Source: Capitulum mitella (lineage: Eukaryota; Arthropoda; Thecostraca; Pollicipedomorpha; Pollicipedidae). Taken from it: DNA of 64,000 bases. Below the pieces are notes generated by a model, which saw only the letters and a program-made list of their open reading frames with translations, searched no databases and was not told where the DNA came from. Shown here in pieces: positions 37,301 through 49,300 of the stretch. Numbering within the stretch: the stretch's first letter is position 1; every line of letters starts with the position of its first letter. The position numbers and the translations under genes were made by a program. The DNA lies in the NCBI GenBank assembly GCA_030062745.1, contig CP099839.1, positions 15,050,044 to 15,114,043 on the forward strand, read 5' to 3'.

Positions 37301-40300
37301 CGTGCGATTGACAGACTTGAACATTTCAGGGATAGTAGTCGAAGACATTTCTAAGAACTGTGCTTTCTCGAATCTGTTGTCAAGGTCACCGTCCATGACG
37401 TAAGGTCTGCCCAATTCGAGCCTTTTTCCTTATTGCTAACGGTTTTGATCTGCTTCTTCGGATTTTTATTCATAAGTGTCTTTTACATACAAGAATAATA
37501 CATTTGTCCACTCTGCACAAACAAAGTCAGCAATCGTGATCCCTGAAAATACCCAATGTCACCGCCACACGAACACAGGCCAAGCACTGCGAGGACCACC
37601 TCAATCAAAAGATAATGTGGCGAGATGCCTACAGCCCTGCTGGTCGCTACGATGGGACTTAAATGAAAGGACCCCAGCGGGCGGGACGACCACCTCAGTG
37701 GCAGCTGTCACGGAGAGAAGGTGTCGACACCTATGCACACAGTCAGAGCCCGAAACGGCTCCGTCAGCGTGATGCGTTCTCGTTCGCTTCAAGCCTCTTA
37801 GCAACGGTACAAAGTCCACGCAATCAAAGAATGGAAATAAAAAATACAGAGATGTATTTCTTTAAATATAGCAGAAAAAAGGGCGAGTACAATGCCAAAT
37901 AAAATAACGTACAAGTACCATTTAACACAACACAGCACTGCATCCGTCGCACTCAGCGACCCCTAAACAGGACATTATCCAAGAACGTGACATCGAAACA
38001 TCTTACCGCATATCGCCGCATCTTTACACGCGGCGAACGTGCAAGTCAACATTTATACGTGTTAAATAAGGTGCTTCAAAAACGCATTTCGTCGTTCGAC
38101 AACCAGTGAGCGTCTTGCATCACAATATCCACAAGCCTTCATGCGTCCTCATCTCGGCTCAGCTGCTGGCATGAAAAACAAGTGCAATAGAAAAGACGTC
38201 AGCGCGTTGTTTCTTGAGCTTGATGGTGCCTGAAATGCGTTCCGGGGCCAAGGAGGTCACTTAACACGATAAGTGGTATTGACCTAAATGAAAGATCAGG
38301 CCACGTAACATTTAGGGTGGACTGGCAAAAAGGAGTTTACAACCTTGTTTTGATGATCCCGGGGATAAAATTGGTGATGAAGTCGATTTTCCAGTCCAAT
38401 AGTGCACACAAACGCTTTCAAGCTGTGAAATGACCTTAGGTCACCTGAAGTCATGCGAGATCACCGTGGTCGAAGCTGAGCTCATATCTAGATGTCGAGC
38501 TCCATCCGCATGGTTTACTTCATGAGAGACCTGACAAATCTGGCCATAAAAACGATGGAGCCCAAGCGTGCTTCAAATCAGATCATGATCCTAAGTCACG
38601 TCAGGTCATATCGCCGACCTTATACAGCACCCTATTGATCGCTGTTGTGGGACCCAAGAAATTTCTCTGCAGAGGTACACCTTGCCCTTTTGTTTGCATT
38701 ACTGATCCCCGGCAACACGAAATAAAGCAAAGAAAACACCTGAATGTTACGAAAGGTCACAAGGTCAGGTCACGTCATGTCGGTTCATTGGCGTTCTAGT
38801 TTGCCAGCATTTAAATAGTTTCCGTACAAATAATTTGTAACCTTTTCGAAGCATATACGGACGACGAGACTCCAACGGCACTAAAAAAACCCACAAAATA
38901 GCGAAATAAAAAATGGCATTACATCACGCCACCTGCTGCAATCTGTCATCACACGCATGTGATAAATTACATATCACCATAATGTACAGTCCATTAGCTT
39001 TCTCTTCGGATGCTCGAAATTTCTCTATATTTATCAAGGACGGAGCTAGAGTTCTTGGAAATTCCTATTTTTCACATATAAAGAACAACATCTCCATTAG
39101 TTTCCAGCATTTACCAACATTTTTGCTTGCTTTGGAACGTACCTATGGCGAACCTTCCAATGATATAGAATTCATTTTCTTCTGACGTTCCATTCGCTAC
39201 ACAGAGGGGGCAGGGGACGTCGAAATGCCCCCTCCCCGGAACTCCGGCCGCCCACGACAGGGTGCCGGTTGGACGAGAGTTAACTTATGGATTACCTTCT
39301 TGTTATAATGCACCATCGCCGTTTTAATCTGAGAGCCAATTCTCTCAATTCCGCGGCCTCGATGGCGCAGTAGGTAGCGCGTGAGTCTCATAATCTCAAG
39401 GTCGTGAGTTCGATCCTCACTCGGGGCACGGTTTTGAGTCGCCAGAACCGTACATTTGATGAAACAGAACTCACTTCCCAAACGTTTATTCCCTTCAGTT
39501 CGCCTGCCGCATGCCCTTCATCTGACCGGGCTACGCGCCGCCCTCGAAAGTACAGCCAATGGCCTTCACCTGACCGCGTTACGCACCGCCCTCGGAAGTA
39601 CAGCCAATGCCCTTCACCTGACCGGGTTACGCGCCGCCCTCGAAAGTACAGCCAATGGCCTTCACCTGACCGGGCTACGCACCGCCCTCGAAAGTACAGC
39701 CAATGGCCTTCACCTGACCGGGCTACGCACCGCCCTCGGACGTACAGCCAATGGCCTTCACCTGACCAGGCTACGCGCCGCCCTCGGAAGTACAGCCAAT
39801 GGCCTTCACCTGAGCGGGCTACGCGCCGCCCTCGGAAGTACAGCCAATGGCCTTCACCTGACCGGGCTTCGCGCCGCCCTCGAAAATACAGCCAATGGCC
39901 CACGGCTGGCCATTCGCTGACACACTGTTCGGCGGTGATTGCGTCAGTCGCTGCTACCCCGTACACAGCCAGCTTTGGACTGTTCGTTCTCATGACAAAC
40001 AAGGAAACCTTACTTCTCCTACCCCGTGATCAAACGAATGTGCAATAGCCTAGCACCTCACAAAATGCAGGGTTAACTCTCGTCCGACATACGGATTTTC
40101 ATTTCCGCGCCCAACGAGCGGGGAGGTGTCACTGCAACATCCCCTACTCATTTCGCTCCTAACTGGGCTAATGTCATCCGATTTGACTCCTGCTCGTCAT
40201 CTCGTAACCTCTCAGATCATTGGGAATGAGAATATTATGCCGTTTAGGCTCTTCGCCTTCATCGTAGTATGTGTTTTGTTTTTAAGGCCATGTGGTTTTG

Positions 40301-43300
40301 AAATTGACTAACGCTTGTGTTCTATGATAGCTTTTGTTTTCCCCGGTCAGGGTCAGGTCAACGACAGGTCAAATGGCACTGCCATCTTTCATGACGAGGC
40401 TACTAGCAAAACTGTTCTGTTACCACACAACAGTGTTCTGGTCACCGAGAAGACAACGAACAGTTAAGATATTCGGATCGGCCCCCTCCAAATTACCCAA
40501 AACCAGTTGAACTGTATTTTGAGGTCAAATCGAGTCAATGTCCAAAGTTCGCTAACACAGTCCAGCGTCAAAAACTGGCCTGCTTCCCCGCCGAACCTCT
40601 GAGAAAGTGTAGCTCAGATTTCGAGAATGGTCTTGTCCGGCGCCCAGAATTATGCCGTAACTCGGTGAGCTTTTTTTCTTGGGGGGGGGGGGGCAGGGGC
40701 ATATGGATGGGATCTTTGGCAGCTATTGCAAATTGCAGACTCTTAATGCAGGCCGTTCACCAGCAGCCTAAGAAAATTTGACAGGGGGTGGGGCTGGCAC
40801 TACGTCCCTCGTCCGGCGAAATAATTTACAGACTTCCTCAACATCCTGTTGCACCACCGTCGCATTCGTAGAGGAACTAGTTCGAGCTTCGGCACGGCCT
40901 CGATAGGGCAGTAGGTAGCGCGTGAGTCTCACAATCTCAAGGTCGTGAGTTCGATCCTCACTCGGTGCGCGGTTTTGAACTGCCAGAACCGTGACATTAG
41001 TGAAGCAGACTCACGACCAAACGTTCATTCACGTCAGCTCGCCTGCCACATGCCCTTGATCTTACAGAGCCAGCCAATGCCCCATCGCTTCGTAATGTCC
41101 TTGCACAGTTCGGTAGTGATTGGTCAGTCGCTGCTGCCCGTAAAAGCCTTGTTTTGGACTACTCGTTCTCATGACAGACAAATGGGAAAGCTCCCAGCCC
41201 TAATCAAATGGACGTGCAATAGCCTAACAGGACACACAATGCTGGGTGAACTCTCGTCGGACCTAAGGATCTTCACCTTTGCGCAGGACCAGCGAAAGGA
41301 GGGGTTAATTGTCACACTTTCTGCTCACTTCCTTCGTAATTGGGAAACAGCGTCAGAAAAGTCCCTAGTCCGCCAATCACAATATCCACAAGCCTTCATG
41401 CGTCCTCATCTCGGCTCAGCTGCTGGCATGAAAAACAAGTGCAATAGAAAAGACGTCAGCGCGTTGTTTCTTGAGCTTGATGGTGCCTGAAATGCGTTCC
41501 GGGGCCAAGGAGGTCACTTAACACGATAAATGGTATTGCCCTAAATGAAAGATCAGGCCACGTAACATTTAGGGTGGACTGGCAAAAGGAGTTTAAAACC
41601 TTGTTTTGATGATCCCGGGGATAAAATTGGTGATGAAGTCGATTTTGCAGTCCAATATTGCACAAAAACGTTTTCATGCTGTGAAATGACCTTAGGTCAC
41701 CTGAAGTCATGCGAGATCACCGTGGTCGAAGCTGAGCTCATATCTAGATGTCGAGCTTCATCCGTATGGTTTACTTCATGAGAGATTTGACAAATCTGGC
41801 TATAACTAAGATGGAACCAAAGCGTGCTTCAAATCAAGTCATGGTCCTAAGTCACGTCAGGTCATATCGCCGACCTTATACAGCACCCTACTGATCGCTG
41901 TTGTGAGACCCACGAAGTTTCTTTCAATAGGTACACCTTGCACTTTTGTTTGCGTTACTGATCCTTGGCAACACCAAATAAGGCAAAGAAAACAGCTGAA
42001 TGTTAGGAAAGGTCACAAGGTCAGGTCACGTCATGTCGGTTCATTGCCGTTTTAGTTCCCCAGCATTTAAATAGTTTTCGTACAAATAATCTCTAACCTT
42101 TTCGACGCATACATGGACGACGAGACTCCAACGACACTAAAAAGCCTGCAAAAATCACGAAATAAAAAATGACATTACATAAGGCCACCTGCTGCAATAT
42201 GTGATAACACGCATGTGATAAATTACATATCACCATAACGTACAGTCAGTAAGTTTTCTCTTCGAATGCTCAGAATTTCTCTAGATTTATCAAGGGCGGA
42301 GCTAGAGCTCTTCTAAGAAATTCTTATTTTTCACATATCAAGACCAATATTTCCATTACTTTTCAGAATTTTGCAACATTTTTGCGCGCTGTGAAACGTA
42401 CCTACGGCGAATTTTCCAATTATATAGAATTCATTTTCTTCTGACGTTCATTCGCTACACAGAGGGGGAGGGGACGTAGAAACGCCTCCTCCCCCGGGCT
42501 CCGGCCGCCAACGTCAGCGTGTCGATTGAGCGAGAGTTAACTTATGGATTACCTTCTTGTTATACTGCATCATCACCGTTTTAATATCGGAAACAATTCA
42601 CGTAGTCACGCGGCCTTGATGGCGCAACGGATAGCGCGTGAGTCTCACAATCTCAAGGTTGTGAGTTCGATCCTCATTCGGGACATGGTTTTGAGCCGCC
42701 CGAACCATACATTTGGTGGAACAGAACTCACTGCCCAAACGTTCATTCACTTCAATTCGCCTGCCGCATGCCCTTCACCTGACCGGGCTACGCGCCGCCC
42801 TCGAAAGTACAGCCAAAGGCCCACCCCTTGGCCATTGGCCGACACCATTCGGCAGTGACTGCGTCAGTCACTGCTGCCCCATACACCGCCAGCTTTGGAC
42901 TGTTCGTTCTCATGACAAACAAGGAAACCTTCCTTCTCCTACCACGTGATCAAACGAATGTGCAATAGCCCAGCACATCACACAATGCAGGGTTAACCCT
43001 CGTCGGACGTAAGGATTTGCTCATTTCGCTCCTAACTGGGCTAATGTCATCCGATTTGACTCCTGCAGGTCATCTCGTAACCTCTTAGGTCATTAGGAAT
43101 GAGAATATTATGCCGTCTTCACCTTCATCGTAGTATTTGTGTCTTCTTTTTGTGGTCATGTGGTTTTGAAATTGACCAACGCTTGTGTTCTATGATAGCT
43201 TTTGTTTCCCCTGGTCAGGGTCAGGTCAACGACAAGTCAAATGGCATTAACATCTTTTATGACGAGGCTATTGGCAAAACTGTTTTGTTACCACACAACA

Positions 43301-46300
43301 GTGTTCTGGGCACCAAGAAGACAACGAACAGTTAACATATTCAGATCGGCCCCCTGAAATTACCCAAGAGCAGTTGAATTGCATTTCCAGGTCAAATCAA
43401 GTCAATGTCCAAAGTACGCTAAAACAGTCCAGCGTCAAAAATTGGCCAGCGTCCCGCCGAACTTCTGAGAAAGCGTAGCTCAGATTTCGAGAATCGGCTT
43501 GCCCGGCGCCGAGAATTATGCCGTAAATCGGTGACCTTTTTTGGATGGGGGGGGATGGGATCTTTGGCAGCTACTGCAAATTTTACTCTGCGCAGGTCGT
43601 TCACCAGCAGCCTAACAAACTTCACGGGGAGGGGGTGGCACCCCGTGCCTTGTCCAGCGAAATAATTTACAGACTTCCTCGACATCCTGCTGCAGCACCG
43701 TCGCATTCACAGAGGAACCAGTTCGAGCTTCGGCACGGCCTCGATAGCGCAGTAGGTAGCGCGTGAGTCTCATAATCTCAAGGTCGTGAGTTCGATCCTC
43801 ACTCGGGGCACGGTTTTGAACTGCCAGAATCGTACCATTAGTGAAGCAGACCCGCGACCCAAACGTTCATTCACGTCGGCTCGCCTGCTACATGTCCTTG
43901 ACCTTACCGAGCCAGCTGATGCCCCACCGCTTGGTAATGTCCTGGCACGGATCGGTGGTGATTGGTCAGTCGCTGCTGCTCGTTAGGGCCTTGTTTGGAC
44001 TACTCGTTCTCATGACAGGCAAACGGGAAAACTCCCAGCCCGTAATCAAACGGATGTGCAATAGCCCAACAGCCCGCAAAACGTTGGGTTAGCTCTCGTT
44101 GGACGCACGGATATTCACCTTTGCGCCTGACGAGCGGGGGAGGCGATAACTGCCACACTCCCTGCTCATTTCTCTCCTCACTATGATAAACCGTAAAACA
44201 AGCCCGCCATCTTTGGATTATAATGTCATCCGATTTCACTGCTTCAGGTCACATCGTGACCTCTTAGGTCACTGCCAAAGAGAACATTACGCCGACTGGG
44301 GTTTTCGCCTTCATCGTAGTATCTTCGTAGCAGTGGTACCTGCAAGCCACGCTTTTATAGTCAGTCAGCTTTGAAACTGACCAACCCTTGTATTCAATGA
44401 TAGCTTCTGCCCCTCCCGGTCCAGGTCAGGTCAACGGGAGGTCAAATGATATTTCCATGTTTTATACCGACGCTACTGGAAAAAAAACACTTCTGTTACC
44501 ACCGAACAGCGTTCTGGTCACTCAGAGAGCAACAAATGGTTGTCAATACTGAATCAGTGCTGACCGCGTTTGACCTGAAAACGTCACTGACACCTAAAAC
44601 CCAGGCATGGTATCTAAAATACGCCAGAATAGTTCCACAACAAAAACTGACCTACTGTCTCACCAAACTTGTGAGGCAGATGTCAAAGCGCAGCTCAGAT
44701 CTAAAACATGGGCTTGCAAGGTGTTGATAATTACGTCAAAACTCGGTGACACGACATGACTTGGAGTCTTCTTTTTTCTTTTTGGTGGGGGTGGGAGATG
44801 CGAATGGGATGTTCGTGAGCTACGGCACATTGCAGACATTGGGCAGGTAGTTCACCGGCAGTGTTAGAAAATGTCATAGGGGTGGGGGTGGCACCACCTC
44901 CTTCGCCCCGACAATTAGTTTACAGATTTCTTGACGTCCTGCAGCATCACCGTCGTGTTATTCCAGGAACCACTTCAATCCCCTCACGGCCTCGATGGCG
45001 CAGTAGGTAGCGCGTGAGTCTCATAATCTCAAGGTCGTGAGTTCGATCCTCACTCGGGGCACGGTTTTGAGCTGCCAGAACCGTACCATAAGTGCAGCAG
45101 ACTCACGACCCAAACGTTTCATTCACGTCAGCTCCCTACCCCTTAACCTCACCGAGCCCGTTTCGGAAGCCCAGCCAATGGTCCCCCGTTTGGTATTGCG
45201 CCCCGTCACAATTCGGTGGTGAGGGGGTCAGTCGCCAGCGCCCCGTTTTGGACGATTCGTTTCCATGACAGACAAACGGGAAAGCTCCCAGGCCGCCTCC
45301 AAACGGATGTGCAAGAGCCCATACAATGCACGGTTAACTCTCGTTGGACACGTCAGGATTTTCATCTGCGCACCCGACGAACGGGGGGGAAGGGATCATT
45401 GCAACGCCCCACGCTCATTTCGCTCCTAATCGCGACAAAACTACAAAAAAAAACAAACCTGTAGGTCGTCACTGTCTGATTCCAATGCAATCCGATTTCA
45501 CTCTTTAAGTCATGTCGTGACCTCTCAGGTCACTAGGAAGGAAAATATTATGCCTTTCGGGTTCCTTGCCTTCATCGTAGTATTTTTCTGCCTTGCTTTT
45601 GTAGCCATGTGGTTCCGATCTTTACCAGCCCTTCTATTCAATGATAGCTTTTGTCTGTCCCGGGCAAGGTCAGGTCACCGAGGGGTCAAATGGCATTATC
45701 ATCTTTTATGACGAGGCTAATGACAATTTTTTTGTTATTAAGAAAGTGTTCTAATCATTGAGATGACGACAAATAACTGCAATTTTCGACACCAGCGCCC
45801 CAAATTATTTCAGACCAGCTAAAATGCATTTTGAGATTAATCTAGTCAGTTACCGCACCTGACCTTGAAAAGGCCTCTGACATTGTAAAACCAGACACGG
45901 TGTCCAAAATACGCTGTAACAATAAAATATACCCTGCGTCAAAAATTGATCTCGTATCTCGCCAAACTTCTGAGAACGAAGCCAACACGTACCTCAGATC
46001 TAGAAAATGGGCTTGCATGACGTCGAGGATTATGCCGTAACTCGGTGACCTGACATGCCCAGCAATTTTTTTTTGGGGGAGGGAGACGCGGATGGGATGT
46101 TCGTCAGCTATGGCAAATCGTAGATTCTGAGCCCCACACTAGCTGGGGCATCGTCACTTTCCAATGACGGGGGGGGGGGGCATTAACGCCCCCCACGTTT
46201 ATCTCGAGAGCCATTTGTCCGATTCGGCTGATTCAAAACGCCAATCGAAAGCGCCGAACCTTACGATCTTGTGACATATTTTTTTACGTTTGGGCTGATG

Positions 46301-49300
46301 ATGTCGCAGATGAGGTAAAACACGAAAATGTGACCATTTTCTCCGGTCGTCTAATCACAATGAAAAGTAGACCGAGATTAACCTCTGCGTAACAACATGT
46401 TCCTGGCAGCTTAATCTCATATTCTAAGCGCCTTCTAAACCAAGATCATAAAAACGCAAAGTCGCAAGTTGGGTAAAATTTGACCTCCATTCTAACGCGA
46501 CATGCAACGCATGTTTCCTGGCCCATGTAAGACGGAGATTCTGAAGAAGACACTTTCACGGAGTCTTGGGAACAAACAAATGCGTGAAATGGCCTCAATT
46601 ATCGTGATCATGCAACAACGCAACACTTCGTAGTTGCAAACTAAGAGTATTACGAACACGCTTGTGACCTCCATCTCACATCTTTGGATGGCGTGCAAGT
46701 CAGTTTGTCCCATGCTGCACATCTCCACGGAATGCCGCACAACACTGCAAAGCCCGATATCTCCACATCGGCCATCCAGATTGTCAAAGAGATGCCACCA
46801 ATTTACTCGCTAAGCTGAAATCTGCATAAAAGTACCAAATGCCAAATAAAGAGAAAATACTGCAACGTCGTAAGAAATTGCTATGAAAGTTGTACATGCA
46901 CTTTGTTGAAAGGAATTTCGACAATCTATCGTATCCAAGCATCGGTTTTTTCAGTTCCTTTCCGAAATGTAATCTCAGTGGACCCGGAAAATGAAAAACA
47001 TAGTTCATCTAGGATGATCTAGCATAAAGTCATGAATGCTCCAAAGTGAACTCTCAAGTAATAAATTACATGCAATGGAATCCAGTCACCGTACACCGTT
47101 ACAGCACCGACAACATGGCAGAGAAGTAAAATTGGACGTCGAAACGCAAAACATGGTCGTCTTTACAATGTCTTTAAGATGTGACCTACCATCATGTCGT
47201 TCCAAATTTTGGTCCGCATGTGCGCAGCTGACAAAAGGAAAGATACTCAAAGTTTAAGAACGCTGCGGTTATTCCTTTGGAAGATATCTAAGATACACGC
47301 GAAGAGTGGGGTGGGAGGGCGTTAAACATCGCCTACCTCTCCGTCAACGGCGCGTTAACGCAGGTCATTCAACGGCAGTCTCAGAAACCCATCAGCCCGG
47401 CCTCGATGGCGCAGTAGGTAGCGCGTGAGTCTCATAATCTCAAGGTCGTGAGTTCGATCCTCACTCGGGGCACGGTTTTGAAACGCCAGATCCGTACCTT
47501 CAGCGCAGCAGACTCACGACCCAAACGTTCATTCACGTCAGCTCGCCTACTGCATGCCGTTAACCCTGCGAGCCAACCAACGGCCCACCGCTTGGCCCTG
47601 ACACAATGGCGATGGAATTAGTCGTACCGCTGAGCAGCCCTTTTCGGGCCACTCGTTCTCATGACAGACGGACGGGAAAGCTCCCACTCCGCAACCAAAC
47701 GGATGTGCAACAGCCCAACACTGCTGGGTTAACCTTCGTCGCACGTAAGGATTTTCACCTTCGCGCCCGACGACCGAAGTATGGGTGATTGCCACACTCC
47801 CTGCTCATTTCACTCCCAAAAGGGCCACTGTCATCCGATGTCATCCTTGCAGGTCATCTCATAACCTCTAAGGTCACTGCAAAAGATAGTATTGCGCCGT
47901 TTGGGATCTCCGCCTTCATCGTGGTATGTCTGCAACAGAAGTATCTGCAAGCCATGCTTTTGTAGCCAGGTAGTTTTGAAACTGACCCAAACCCTTGTAA
48001 TCATTACGGCATTATTATTATTTTTAATGACGCTACTAGAAAAACTGCTCTGTTACCAAAACAAAAATAGTAATCTGGTCACCGCAAGGGTAACAAATAG
48101 CTGCCATTATTGAAATCGGCACTCCAAATTCCCCAACACCAGTTAAAATGCATTTTGAAGTCAAATCGAGTCAGTGACCGAAGTTGACCTTGGTGTGGTC
48201 ACTAACTTAAGCCAGACATGGTGCCTAAAATACACACGAGCAGCCCTGCGGCAAAGACTGGCCTCTTATCTCGCGAAATTCTGGGAAGGAACCCAAAGCG
48301 TAGCTCAAATCTAGGAACTCGGCTTGCAAGGCGTCGATAATTATGTTACCACTTGGTGACCTGACATCATCCGGTCACATTTTTTCGGGTGTGGGGATGC
48401 AAAATGGATGTTCGTCAGCTGTGGCAAACCGCGAATTCTTAACGCACCTCGTTCACGTGCAGTCTCAGAAACCTCATAGAGGTTGGGGGGTGGCAACCTT
48501 GTGCAGAGAGAGTTAACGCTCCCCCGGCGAAAGAATGATTGCCACCCCCTAGTCAGCCTTTATGATACCATAAAAAGTGTTGGGGCCAGGACACTGAAAC
48601 GCCATTATCAAGGGTATGCAGACCAGTTCTGCGCAAAAGTGGTGGCATTTTCATGTTAGCCCGCTGCTGTCAGCATATTTCATAATTCTTCGGGTTGAAC
48701 AGCTAACACCACAATCACACGACGTTGCATGATCTAAAACGGCCACTTATGAAAGCCACATCAGGTTAATGACCTAAACTGATCTCAGATCAACTCGACT
48801 TTATTCCACATTTTCGTGGGCTTATTCCGATGTTTACGGAAGAAAATGACATTAAAGAAGTAACTCGGGATCAATCTAATCGTAAATGGACCACATCTAT
48901 GGGTTCCACTAAATCCAAGACCCTCTCGTGGTCAACCGCGGTCGAGGTCACTGAACCAGGATGACTTCGGATGAAGTTGAACTTCTGATGAAATGGGCTG
49001 CATAGGCCAGAATGGTGCACGATAGATACCAAATTTCAAATCAGCGCCCCAAAATACCCAATACTTCACCCGTGGTCAATAAACGTCATCCAAGGTCAAC
49101 CGAAGTCAATGACCTTGGGTAACCTCGGACAACATTTTCTGACCTCGGGTTGAGATTTTGCATAATTCTGGCTTATCAAACTTCATTTCAGGTCACACAA
49201 AGGGCTCTAGATTCCATTCTGTTCCAGTCGGTGACGAGATTTGACCTGACCCGACCTATTTCAATGACCGGAAGTAACGATGAAGGGTACCAATACATTT

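Larger units (their letters stand above)
38121..44180 (+). repeat. Tandem duplication, period 3,257 bp, each copy with two tRNA-Met-type sequences
   Basis: CACAATATCCACAAGCC at 38121 recurs at 41378, and the first tRNA of each copy recurs at the same 3,257-bp offset (39356 and 42613), so this part is essentially indel-free overall. The second tRNAs are 2,841 bp apart (40897 and 43738) because copy 1 carries an expanded 48-bp minisatellite. Sequences after the second tRNA continue to match to about 44,180. Confidence 0.88.

Noticed and set aside
39388..40048. Open frames of 204 and 214 codons on opposite strands
   Set aside because: 48-bp minisatellite effect; both strands open, no family resemblance.
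6323..46180. Runs of 12-13 G at 6323, 36949, 40681 and 46169
   Set aside because: Striking but simple homopolymers; some belong to transposon ends, and no further structure was seen.
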